The notes below the pieces were generated by a model. It did no database searches, was not told the DNA's origin, and was given only the letters and a program-made list of their open reading frames with translations. A program made the position numbers and the translations under genes. This document shows positions 53,296-61,090 of a stretch of DNA of 64,000 bases, piece by piece (position 1 is the first letter of the stretch; each line of letters opens with the position of its first letter). The DNA is from JAITMY01 sp031549685 (lineage in GTDB: Bacteria > Bacteroidota > Bacteroidia > Bacteroidales > UBA932). The stretch lies in contig JAVBPG010000016.1 in the NCBI GenBank assembly GCA_031549685.1, forward strand, positions 3,630 to 67,629, written 5' to 3'.

Positions 53296-53889
53296 ATGAG
53301 CGACACGTACCGCACCATAGCCGCACCCGCCGAGGGAGTTTACAAGGAAAAAGGCAGTAAATTTACCGCCTACGCCTTTGCCATAGAAAGCGAGGAGGAG
53401 GTGAAGCAGCGCGTGGCCTGGGCCAAAAAAGAGTTTTACGATGCGCGCCACCACTGCTACGCCTACCGCATGGGCAGAAGCGGCGAGCACTTTCGCGCCA
53501 ACGACGACGGGGAGCCAAGCGGCACCGCCGGAAAACCGATTCTGGGGCAGCTGCTGTCGGCCGACCTGAGCAACGTACTGGTGGTGGTGGTGCGCTACTT
53601 CGGCGGAACGCTGCTGGGCACCTCGGGACTGATAGCGGCGTACAAGGGCGCCACCGCCGATGCCATTGCCAACGCGCACATCGAGGAGCGGACATGGAAC
53701 GAAGAGCTGAGCATAGCGTTTGCCTACGAAAATATGAACAGCGTGATGAAGGTGGTAAAGGATGAGGACTTGCAAATTCTCTCCCAGGATTTTGACAACG
53801 CCACCTGCCGTATTACGCTCAGCATAAGGGAAAGCAAGTTGGAAAAAGTAAAAAAAATGTTGAACTTCAGCGATGGCAAAAATGGCTAA
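53296..53889 (+). CDS. yigZ: YigZ/IMPACT family protein
   Basis: 197 residues. The N-terminal UPF0029 domain has 'EGVYKEKGSKFTAYAFAIES', 'WAKKEFYDARHHCYAYRMG', 'RANDDGEPSGTAGKPILGQL' and the signature 'NVLVVVVRYFGGTLLGTSGL'. The C-terminal ~60 residues form the usual ferredoxin-like domain. The eukaryotic relative IMPACT restrains the Gcn2 kinase; the bacterial role is unclear, perhaps linked to translation. It overlaps the next gene by 17 bases, so the two are translated together. A leader hairpin with T-run lies just before its start. Confidence 0.95.
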   Translation: MSDTYRTIAAPAEGVYKEKGSKFTAYAFAIESEEEVKQRVAWAKKEFYDARHHCYAYRMGRSGEHFRANDDGEPSGTAGKPILGQLLSADLSNVLVVVVRYFGGTLLGTSGLIAAYKGATADAIANAHIEERTWNEELSIAFAYENMNSVMKVVKDEDLQILSQDFDNATCRITLSIRESKLEKVKKMLNFSDGKNG

Positions 53890-55075
53890 ACAGGTGCGGC
53901 ATCCCAACGACTTGCTCTATCGCCTGGCGATTGCCGCTTCATCATTTTTACTTCGCAAGAAATATGCGCTCAGCATACGCAAAAGCGCCGGGGCGGCAGC
54001 GCTTAGGCCGCCGTACGTAGTCATTGCCAACCACATTAGCAACATTGATTTTACGGTAGTGGCCAACGCTGCCTGGCCTACCCGCCTGAACTTTGTGGTG
54101 GCGGCGTTTTACTTCCGGGTGCGGTTTCTGGGCGGGTTGCTACGGTTTATGGGCTGCTTTTCGAAGGAGCAATTTCAGCCCGATGCGCAGGCAGTAAAAA
54201 ATATTTTCAGCGTCATCAGGCGCGGCGATGTGGTGGCGGTTTACCCCTCGGGGCAGAGCACGCTCAGCGGAGAGGGTACGCACATTGACGCAAGCATAGC
54301 GCCGCTGCTCAAAAGGCTGGCCGTGCCGGTGGTGGCGGTGCATGTGGACGGAGCATTTATAGCCTGCCCCAAGTGGCACCTCGGCCTGCGCAAATCGCGC
54401 ATGGAGGCTTCGGTTGACGTGCTATTCACGCCGCAGGATCTGGAGCAGCTAAGCATTCAGGAGATTTATCAAAAGACCAAGGACGCTCTTTACTTTGACG
54501 ACTACGAGTGGCAGCGCAGGGCGCTGGTAAAGGCCTCAAGGCCGCATAGCGCCAAGGGTTTGGAGCGGGTGCTGTTCTGCTGCCCCAGGTGCAACGGCGA
54601 ATTTACCATGCGCGCCAAGCGCAACAAAATTTACTGCGCAAGCTGCGGAAACGCCGCGCTCATGAACGAGTACGGCTTGCTGCAACCCCACGATGCGAGC
54701 AGCGTCATTTTTGACACGCCCACCGCGTGGAGCCGCTGGCAGATGCAGCGATACCGGCAGGAGCTGGGCGCACCGGCATTCCGCTACAGCGAGCCGGCCC
54801 ATTTGGTCAAGATAGGCAAGCACGGCCGGTACAAGAAAGTGGGGCAAGGCAGGGCCGAGATCAGCGTTGAGCGCTTTTGCTACTGCGGAACCTATGGCAA
54901 GAAAACGGTTGAGTGGGAGGTGAGAAATAGTTTGTCGGCCGTTTTTGCGCACGAGGTGCCGGGGCATTTTGACTTTGCGCACAACGGCGAACTTTACTCC
55001 ATAGCACCCTTCAACGGCGCGGCAGCGCTGAAGTTTGTAGCGCTCAAGGAGGCTATTTTTGACGCATATCTATAA
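53873..55075 (+). CDS. Acyltransferase (PlsC-like) with C-terminal zinc-ribbon extension
   Basis: 400 residues. Residues ~30-220 are a PlsC-type acyltransferase: 'YVVIANHISNIDFTVVANAA' gives the H-x4-D catalytic pair (~55), 'YPSGQSTLSGEG' (~124) replaces the usual EGTRS motif, and 'KRLAVPVVAVHVDGAFI' follows. From ~235 the protein continues with 'CCPRCNGEFTMRAKRN' and 'YCASCG', a four-cysteine zinc ribbon, and ~130 further residues of mixed structure. Standard PlsC enzymes end near 250. The enzyme should acylate lysophosphatidic acid or a related acceptor at the membrane, though the changed motif leaves the acceptor open. It overlaps yigZ and precedes pyrB by 20 bases. Confidence 0.82.
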   Translation: MAKMAKQVRHPNDLLYRLAIAASSFLLRKKYALSIRKSAGAAALRPPYVVIANHISNIDFTVVANAAWPTRLNFVVAAFYFRVRFLGGLLRFMGCFSKEQFQPDAQAVKNIFSVIRRGDVVAVYPSGQSTLSGEGTHIDASIAPLLKRLAVPVVAVHVDGAFIACPKWHLGLRKSRMEASVDVLFTPQDLEQLSIQEIYQKTKDALYFDDYEWQRRALVKASRPHSAKGLERVLFCCPRCNGEFTMRAKRNKIYCASCGNAALMNEYGLLQPHDASSVIFDTPTAWSRWQMQRYRQELGAPAFRYSEPAHLVKIGKHGRYKKVGQGRAEISVERFCYCGTYGKKTVEWEVRNSLSAVFAHEVPGHFDFAHNGELYSIAPFNGAAALKFVALKEAIFDAYL

Positions 55076-55095
55076 CAACATCTGAAATTTGAAAT

Positions 55096-55995
55096 ATGAA
55101 ATCTTTAGTCTCCATTACCGATTTTAGCAAGCAGGACATACTGACCGTGCTTGAGCGCGCCGCCAGCTTTGAGAAAAACATCGACCAACCGCTGCTCAAG
55201 GATAAGGTGGTGGCCACCCTGTTTTTTGAGCCGTCAACGCGCACGCGCCTCAGCTTTGAGGCGGCAGTGAGCCGCTTGGGTGCCAACGTTATCGGATTTT
55301 CCGACACGAGCAACACCAGCATCAGCAAGGGCGAAACGCTGAAGGACACCATCATGATGGTGGCCAACTACGCCGACCTGATTGTGATGCGCCACCCCCT
55401 CGAGGGTGCGGCGCGCTACGCCTCCGAAATCTCGCGCGTACCCATTATCAACGCCGGCGACGGCGCCAACCAGCACCCCACGCAAACCCTGCTCGACATG
55501 TACTCCATACAAAAAACGCAGGGCACGCTCGACGGGCTCAACATAACCATGGTGGGCGACCTGAAGTACGGCCGCACGGTGCACTCGCTGCTGCAAGCCA
55601 TGAGCCTGTTCGATACGCGCTTTACCTTCATTGCGCCGCAGGAGCTGGCCATGCCCAACGAGTACAAGGCGCTGCTCAAGGAGAAAAGTATTCCGTACGA
55701 CGAGCACACCGACCTTGCCTCCAACATTCACAGCGCCGACATTATTTACATGACGCGGGTTCAGCGCGAGCGCTTCCTTGACCCCATGGAGTACGAAAAG
55801 GTAAAGAACGTGTACGTGCTGCACAACAAAATGCTGGCCAGCACCAAGCCCAACGTAAAGATTCTGCACCCGCTACCGCGCGTAAACGAAATAAGCACCG
55901 ATGTGGACAGCAACCCCAAAGCCTACTACTTTACGCAGGCCGGCAACGGCGTGTACGCCCGCATGGCCGCCATTTGCCACTTGCTGGGGAAGTAA
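55096..55995 (+). CDS. pyrB: Aspartate carbamoyltransferase catalytic subunit
   Basis: 299 residues. 'FFEPSTRTRLSFEAAVSRLG' (~45, carbamoyl-phosphate site S-T-R-T-R), 'VMRHPLEGAARYASE', 'GDGANQHPTQTLLDMYSIQK' (~130), 'MVGDLKYGRTVHSLLQAM', 'YMTRVQRERF' and 'KILHPLPRVNEIS' are the standard landmarks. It makes carbamoyl-aspartate, the committed step of pyrimidine synthesis. The regulatory subunit gene pyrI, next to pyrB in many Bacteroidales, is not downstream here; the following gene is convergent. So control by nucleotides either needs a distant pyrI or is absent. Start ATG at 55096 is well placed. Confidence 0.97.
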   Translation: MKSLVSITDFSKQDILTVLERAASFEKNIDQPLLKDKVVATLFFEPSTRTRLSFEAAVSRLGANVIGFSDTSNTSISKGETLKDTIMMVANYADLIVMRHPLEGAARYASEISRVPIINAGDGANQHPTQTLLDMYSIQKTQGTLDGLNITMVGDLKYGRTVHSLLQAMSLFDTRFTFIAPQELAMPNEYKALLKEKSIPYDEHTDLASNIHSADIIYMTRVQRERFLDPMEYEKVKNVYVLHNKMLASTKPNVKILHPLPRVNEISTDVDSNPKAYYFTQAGNGVYARMAAICHLLGK

Positions 55996-56037
55996 GGAAT
56001 ATCCCTTGCGTGGTTCTGCTATCTCACCCGGTTCACA

Positions 56038-57090
56038 CTACATTTCACCTCCTTCGCCTAAGCATTCGTTATCAAGGCGGGCTTTGGCTTGCTCCAAAGA
56101 TTTTTGCAGTTGTTTGCGCAGCAATTCCTTTGGAGGTAGTTCGGTCATGTACTGGGCTACTTTTATGCCCGACTGGTCTAACTGCAATAGCTCTATCTGC
56201 TCGTGGTTACCCTCGGTACAAAGGATTAATCCTAAGGGAGGGTTTTCGCCCTCCTCCAGCTCGTAGCGCTCGAGCCAGCGCAGGTACAATTCCATTTGTC
56301 CCTTGTAGGCTGCCTTGAATCGGCCTATCTTCAAATCAATGGCAATAAGCCGCCGTAGTTTGCGATGGTAGAAAAGGAGGTCGAGATAAAAATCTTGCCC
56401 ATCAATTACCATGCGCTTTTGCCGCTCAATAAATGAAAAGCCTGCGCCCAGCTCCAAAATAAACTGCTCCAACTGTACCACCAGCGTATCCTCCAGCGAT
56501 TTCTCGCTATATACTCCTTTCAGCCCTGTAAATTCAAGAAAGTACGGATTTTTGAACACTAGTTCGGGCGAAATGGTGTTGCTGTTTCGTACCTGCGAAA
56601 GCTCGTGCTTTACCATTTCATAGGGCTTGCCGCTTACGAGCGTACGCTCGTAAAGCATGCCGTCTATTTTGTCGCGCAGGGTACGAATACCCCATCGCTC
56701 AAAGTTGGCCATGGTTAGGTAGAACTCGCGCTGCAGCTCCTCCCTCATAGGCATAACTTCCACAAAATGAGACCACGACAATTGTGTCGACAGTGTCGAC
56801 ACAATTTGAATATCGGGAAAAAGCTGAGCGAATTGCATCATCCGGCGCAGATTGCGCTCATCAAATCCTTTTCCGCCATATTCGGACTGCAATTGTTGCG
56901 ACAGCGTCGCAATAATTTGCTTTCCATAGTCAGCACGTTGATTATTAAGAACTTCCTTGTTTATACGTGCGCCAATATGCCAGTAAAGCAAGGTCGTTTC
57001 GCTATTGGCCACTACAGCCACACGCGTTCGCGCCTGCTCAATAATTTGGCGTATATCGTGCAGCAAATGGTCGGGAGCTATATTTGGCAT
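56038..57090 (-). CDS. PDDEXK nuclease domain protein (DUF1016/YhcG type)
   Basis: 350 residues from the ATG at 57090; the frame is open to 57138, but 'MPNIAPDHLLHDIRQIIEQA' is the usual beginning. The N-terminal DUF1016_N domain has 'TTLLYWHIGARINKEVL', 'YGKQIIATLSQQL' and 'FDERNLRRMMQFAQLFP'. The C-terminal domain (~190-340) has 'YFLEFTGLKGVYSEKSLED', 'FSFIERQKRMVIDGQDFYLD' and 'LLFYHRKLRRLIAIDLKIG', which supply the D...(D/E)xK core. Such proteins are found near restriction and mobile genes and are presumed nucleases. It is a lone gene here, 5 kb from the restriction island, convergent with pyrB. Confidence 0.92.
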   Translation of the reverse strand: MPNIAPDHLLHDIRQIIEQARTRVAVVANSETTLLYWHIGARINKEVLNNQRADYGKQIIATLSQQLQSEYGGKGFDERNLRRMMQFAQLFPDIQIVSTLSTQLSWSHFVEVMPMREELQREFYLTMANFERWGIRTLRDKIDGMLYERTLVSGKPYEMVKHELSQVRNSNTISPELVFKNPYFLEFTGLKGVYSEKSLEDTLVVQLEQFILELGAGFSFIERQKRMVIDGQDFYLDLLFYHRKLRRLIAIDLKIGRFKAAYKGQMELYLRWLERYELEEGENPPLGLILCTEGNHEQIELLQLDQSGIKVAQYMTELPPKELLRKQLQKSLEQAKARLDNECLGEGGEM

Positions 57091-57301
57091 TTTATTATTC
57101 ACTTTATTTAAACAAATGTTCCTTGTTGAGTTCCACAATCAGTAATCGCATAATTTCAAATTGTTTCACGGGCTATGATGGTCTGTGTTCTTAGCAATCA
57201 TAGCTTGGCTTCTTTAAATTTTCCCTTCCGGTTTTCTTCAAGGGCGAGGCTTGTACGAACCCGGTGCGCGGCTCGTCAAAAGCATCGGAAAGATATTTGA
57301 A

Positions 57302-57341
57302 AAACGAGGCTGCTCAAGAAGTTTCTGAGCAGCCTCGTTAA
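57302..57341 (-). terminator. Terminator of rpoD
   Basis: AACGAGGCTGCTCA (57303-57316) and TGAGCAGCCTCGTT (57326-57339) pair exactly. Read on the minus strand the hairpin ends in TTTTT, as expected for the rpoD transcript. Confidence 0.85.
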
Positions 57342-57378
57342 ACGATGGCGAACTTGTTCCGCAACGGTAAGCTGCGGG

Positions 57379-58239
57379 TTAGCCTAAGTACGCCTTGAGC
57401 AGCTTGCTCCTGGAGTTGTGGCGCAGGCGGCGAATGGCCTTCTCCTTAATCTGGCGAACGCGCTCGCGGGTCAAGCCGAACTTTTCGCCGATTTCCTCCA
57501 GCGTCATTTCCTGCTGGCCAATGCCGAATACGTACTTCACAATATCGCGCTCGCGGTCGGTGAGGGTGGAGAGGGCGCGGTCAATTTCGCGCGAAAGCGA
57601 CTCGTTGATCAGGCCGCGGTCGGCGCTGGGCGAATCGTTGTTTACCAGCACGTCGAGCAGGCTGTTGTCCTCGCCATCCACAAAGGGCGCATCGACCGAT
57701 ACATGGCGGCCCGAGACTTTAAGCGTATCGGCCACCTTGTCGCGCGGAATGTCGAGTATTACCGACAGCTCATCGGCCGACGGCGCGCGCTCGTGCTCCT
57801 GCTCAAACTTGGCCAGCGCCTTGTTGATTTTGTTGAGCGATCCCACCTGGTTGAGCGGCAGGCGCACAATGCGCGACTGCTCGGCCAGGGCCTGAAGAAT
57901 GGACTGGCGAATCCACCACACGGCGTACGATATGAACTTAAATCCGCGGGTTTCGTCGAACTTCTCGGCGGCCTTTATCAAGCCCAGGTTGCCCTCGTTA
58001 ATCAGGTCGGGCAGGCTCAGGCCTTGGTTTTGGTACTGCTTGGCTACCGACACCACAAAGCGCAGGTTAGCACGCGTCAACTTTTCGAGAGCCGCCTGGT
58101 CGCCTTTTTTAATGCGCTGCGCCAGCTCCACCTCTTCTTCAACCGAAATCAGCTCCTCACGGCCAATCTCCTGCAAGTACTTATCCAGCGAGGCGCTCTC
58201 GCGGTTAGTAATTGACTTTGTGATTTTTAGTTGCCTCAT
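57379..58239 (-). CDS. rpoD: RNA polymerase primary sigma factor
   Basis: 286 residues, the short Bacteroidota form: region 1.1 is missing and the protein begins near region 1.2 ('SLDKYLQEIGREELISVEEE'). Region 2 has 'LRFVVSVAKQYQNQGLSLPD', 'LINEGNLGLIKAAEKFDETR' and 'GFKFISYAVWWIRQSILQAL'; region 3 has 'VGSLNKINKALAKFEQEHER'; region 4 has 'LEEIGEKFGLTRERVRQI', the helix that reads the -33 box. This factor recognises the TTTG/TAnnTTTG promoters noted elsewhere in the window. It lies 117 bases downstream of degQ on the same strand, with repeated TATTTACAATTT motifs between. Confidence 0.97.
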   Translation of the reverse strand: MRQLKITKSITNRESASLDKYLQEIGREELISVEEEVELAQRIKKGDQAALEKLTRANLRFVVSVAKQYQNQGLSLPDLINEGNLGLIKAAEKFDETRGFKFISYAVWWIRQSILQALAEQSRIVRLPLNQVGSLNKINKALAKFEQEHERAPSADELSVILDIPRDKVADTLKVSGRHVSVDAPFVDGEDNSLLDVLVNNDSPSADRGLINESLSREIDRALSTLTDRERDIVKYVFGIGQQEMTLEEIGEKFGLTRERVRQIKEKAIRRLRHNSRSKLLKAYLG

Positions 58240-58355
58240 AAAATTCTATTTACAATTTACTATTTACAATTTTGAAGTCCTAATTACAGTGTACAAAGTA
58301 CAAATATTACCGCTACAAAAATTAGCACTTTGTAGTTAGTAGATTGTACTTCTAT

Positions 58356-59792
58356 TTACATTCCTATGGCGTAGTACGCCACCACACCGTTGGGGTAAAT
58401 GCCCTCAATAAGTATGGCCTCGTTGCCCGCTGTGCTCAGTATGGTGCTCACATCGCTCACGCTGTTTACCGGCGCGCGGTTAATGCGCGTAATGATGTAT
58501 CCCTTTTTTACGCCCTGCGATTGCAGCTTTCCGGCTTGCAGATCTTTTACCTGCACGCCGCTTTTAATGCGCAGCGAGCGCTTGGTGGCGGCATCCACCT
58601 CGCCCAGCGTAGCCCCCAGCAGCGCCACGGCGCTGTTGTCATCTGGCTTTACAATATCGGTGCTTCCGGCGCGATTTCTCAGCACCACGTTGATGTAAAT
58701 AGTTTTATTATTCCTGTTTACCGTAAGCGAAATCTGGTCGTTGGGGCGGAACTTGCTGATTTGCTCCTGCAGCTGCGCCACCGTATTTACCTCGGCATCG
58801 TTGACCTTGAGCACCACGTCGCCCTTCTGCATTTTGGCCAGCTGGGCGGCTCCACCCTCCAATACGCCCTGCACCAGCACACCTTTAACCTGGTTAATGC
58901 CCAGCTGCTGCGCCACCTCCGAGTCGAGCTCCTGCAGGGTAACCCCCAGCACCGCGCGCTGCACCACGCCAAACTCAATAATGTCGGTTACCACCTTGTT
59001 GACAATGGTGCTGGGCACGGCAAACGAGTACCCGCTGTAGCTGCCCGTTTGCGATGCAATGGCGGTGTTGATGCCCACCAGCTCGCCGCGCGTGTTGACC
59101 AGCGCGCCGCCGCTGTTGCCGGGGTTTACCGCCGCATCGGTTTGTATAAACGATTCTATCTTAAAGTTATCCGACAGGATATTGATGTTGCGCGCCTTGG
59201 CGCTGACAATGCCGGCGGTTACGGTCGAGGTAAGGTTGAGCGGGTTGCCCACCGCCAGCACCCATTCGCCCAAACGCAAGGCATCGGAGTTGCCCATGGC
59301 AATAAAGGGCAGGTCCTTCGTATCGATTTTCAGCACGGCAATGTCGGTGCTGGGGTCAGTGCCCACCAGCTTGGCCGCAAAGGTGCGCCTGTCGTTAAGC
59401 GTTACGTTGATTTTTTCGGCCTTATCTATTACGTGGTTGTTGGTAACAATGTAGCCGTCCTCCGACAGTATTACGCCCGAGCCGGCGCCCTGCACGGGCT
59501 GCGGCTGCTGGTATCCGCGGAAGCCAAAAAAGTAGTCGAACGGCGACATGGACTGCATTTGCGCGTAGCTGGTTTTGACGTGCACCACGGCGTTTACCGT
59601 TTTTTCGGCCGCCTCGGTAAAGTCAATGGCGCCCGCCACCGTGTTGTTGGACGAAGTAAGCAGCGAGGTAAATGTAGCTGGCGCATGCTGCTCGCTGCCG
59701 CCACCAATGGAGGTAGCCTTGCCAACCAGTAAAGCTGCAGCAGCTCCTATGGCTGCCGAAAATAATCCGATGAAAATTACATTCTTTTTCAT
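58356..59792 (-). CDS. degQ: DegP/DegQ-type serine protease
   Basis: 478 residues. An N-terminal signal or anchor segment (VIFIGLFSAAIGAAAALLVG) is followed by the trypsin-like domain with His in 'IVTNNHVIDKAE' (~119), Asp in 'VGTDPSTDIAVLKI' (~148) and Ser in 'VNPGNSGGALVNTRGEL' (~226). Two PDZ domains follow (~275-370 and ~385-475; 'GVLEGGAAQLAKMQKGDVVL', 'GKLQSQGVKKGYIITRIN'). It degrades or refolds misfolded proteins in the periplasm. It is divergent from the SAM-adenosyltransferase-like gene. The name degQ is used loosely for the Do family; degP/htrA would serve as well. Confidence 0.93.
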   Translation of the reverse strand: MKKNVIFIGLFSAAIGAAAALLVGKATSIGGGSEQHAPATFTSLLTSSNNTVAGAIDFTEAAEKTVNAVVHVKTSYAQMQSMSPFDYFFGFRGYQQPQPVQGAGSGVILSEDGYIVTNNHVIDKAEKINVTLNDRRTFAAKLVGTDPSTDIAVLKIDTKDLPFIAMGNSDALRLGEWVLAVGNPLNLTSTVTAGIVSAKARNINILSDNFKIESFIQTDAAVNPGNSGGALVNTRGELVGINTAIASQTGSYSGYSFAVPSTIVNKVVTDIIEFGVVQRAVLGVTLQELDSEVAQQLGINQVKGVLVQGVLEGGAAQLAKMQKGDVVLKVNDAEVNTVAQLQEQISKFRPNDQISLTVNRNNKTIYINVVLRNRAGSTDIVKPDDNSAVALLGATLGEVDAATKRSLRIKSGVQVKDLQAGKLQSQGVKKGYIITRINRAPVNSVSDVSTILSTAGNEAILIEGIYPNGVVAYYAIGM

Positions 59793-59907
59793 TTTGATAA
59801 CCCTTTATACGTTAGTTTTTATATTTTGTTTCAAGATGCATTACGTAAAATGTGAAAATATCGCTATAGTACTCATAATATTACAATTACCAACCCACCG
59901 TCAGCTC

Positions 59908-59941
59908 AAACATCAATCCTCATAAATTACCATTGATGTTT
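59908..59941 (-). promoter_or_regulatory. Hairpin in the upstream region of degQ
   Basis: AAACATCAAT (59908-59917) pairs exactly with ATTGATGTTT (59932-59941) around 14 bases. It lies ~120 bases before the degQ start, either in its leader or as a binding site between degQ and the divergent gene. Nothing else is apparent in the 59793-60067 gap. Confidence 0.35.
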
Positions 59942-60067
59942 CAAAATTTATGCCACTGACCGCGGCTGGAAATTTTGTCATTTTCTTGAGATTTATTAGC
60001 TGAATAAGCTGTAAGTATCGTTTAAATTCCGCATCTTTGTGCAATTTTTGTCAGCATTACTAAAGTT

Positions 60068-60853
60068 ATGCCGGTAGTAACGTTTACCACGGATTGGGGC
60101 TGCTCCGATTTTTACGTTGGCGCGCTTAAGGGGGCCATCCTATCGCACCTGCCGCAGGCCGTGCTGGTGGACATCTCGCACAGCGTGGAGCAGCACAACG
60201 AGGCGCAGGCCGCCTTCACGGTGCGCAACGCATACGCCCACTTCCCCAAAGGCAGCATTCACATTATAGGCGTCGGCAGCGAGCAGGGCAAGGACGGCGA
60301 GTTGGTGGTCATGGAGGCCGACAGACACTACTTCATCAGCGCGAGCAAAAGCTGCCTGAGCCTGCTGTTTTTGCCGGTCGGCAGCCTTGCCGGCGTTGCC
60401 TCGGGTAAAAAAGTTGCGGGATTCGGCATGCTGGGCTCCGTGCCGCACGTGGTGCACCAGCTGATGCAGGGCGTGCGCGTAAAGGATTTGGGAGCGCCTG
60501 CCGAGCTGCCCGAGCGCATAGCCTTAGCGCCCATTGTGAGGCGCAGCAGCGAAGCGGTAACCGCCATCGTGGGGCACATACTGCACATTGACAGCTACGG
60601 CAACGCTGTAACCAACATCACGCGGGCGCTGTACGACGAGCATGCGGGCGGGCGCCCGTGCACGGTGCTCATCAACAGCAACCGCTACAAGGTACCGCAA
60701 ATTTTTGAGGGCTACGCCGATGTGGAGGAGGGAAACCCCGTAGCGTTTTTCAATTCGCTGGGGCTGCTCGAAGTGGCCGTGTGCCAGGGCAACGCCAGCC
60801 ACCTCTACCGCCTCAACGTAGAAAGCTGCACCATTACCGTGGCATTTCAGTAG
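60068..60853 (+). CDS. SAM hydroxide adenosyltransferase family protein, divergent active site
   Basis: 261 residues. The fold is recognisable from 'FTTDWGCSDFYVGALKGAIL' at the N terminus, 'LVDISHSVEQHNEAQAAFTV', 'SIHIIGVGSEQGKDGELVVM', 'YFISASKSCLSLLF' and the C-terminal domain 'GHILHIDSYGNAVTNITRAL'. Family members split S-adenosylmethionine to adenosine and methionine, and halogenase relatives exist. As I recall the family, the central strand reads V-D-P-G-V-G and a later segment F-H-G-R-D-x-F; here these are I-G-V-G-S-E and 'AGFGMLGSVPHVVHQ', so the usual Asp and His are not seen. It may have changed or lost activity. Transcribed away from degQ; followed by a purine/pyrimidine tract. Confidence 0.82.
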   Translation: MPVVTFTTDWGCSDFYVGALKGAILSHLPQAVLVDISHSVEQHNEAQAAFTVRNAYAHFPKGSIHIIGVGSEQGKDGELVVMEADRHYFISASKSCLSLLFLPVGSLAGVASGKKVAGFGMLGSVPHVVHQLMQGVRVKDLGAPAELPERIALAPIVRRSSEAVTAIVGHILHIDSYGNAVTNITRALYDEHAGGRPCTVLINSNRYKVPQIFEGYADVEEGNPVAFFNSLGLLEVAVCQGNASHLYRLNVESCTITVAFQ

Positions 60854-61054
60854 AGAATATAGACAGAAGGATAGAAGGAACAAAGACGGAAAGACGGAAA
60901 GAACAAGGGCAGAAAGACAGAAGGAACAAAGACGGAAGGAGCAAAAACAGAAAGGCTGGAATTAGAGCAGCTTCATTTTTATCTCTTTATCTGTTTATCT
61001 CTTTTCCTTTATTTTCCTTTATTTTCCTTTATTTCCCTTTATCCTCAATCCTTC
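60854..61054. repeat. Purine-rich tract followed by TTTCCTTTA tandem repeats
   Basis: 60855-60955 is nearly all purine on the plus strand, with AGAAGGAACAAAGACGGAA-type units occurring twice. 60975-61050 is nearly all pyrimidine, with at least four TTTTCCTTTA tandem units. The two halves can partly pair. A similar AAGATAAAGGGATAAAA low-complexity stretch is at 36470-36530 and 36730-36775. Not coding. Confidence 0.6.
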
Positions 61055-61062
61055 TATCTTTG
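61032..61062 (+). promoter_or_regulatory. Promoter of mazG
   Basis: TTTC (61032-61035), 19 bases, TATCTTTG (61055-61062): the same arrangement as the promoter at 27566-27596. The leader to the ATG at 61091 would be about 22 bases. The -33 part lies in a repetitive pyrimidine tract, so it could be coincidental. Confidence 0.45.
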
Positions 61063-61090
61063 CTCTTTGTTATCTTTCATCCATCTTCAC

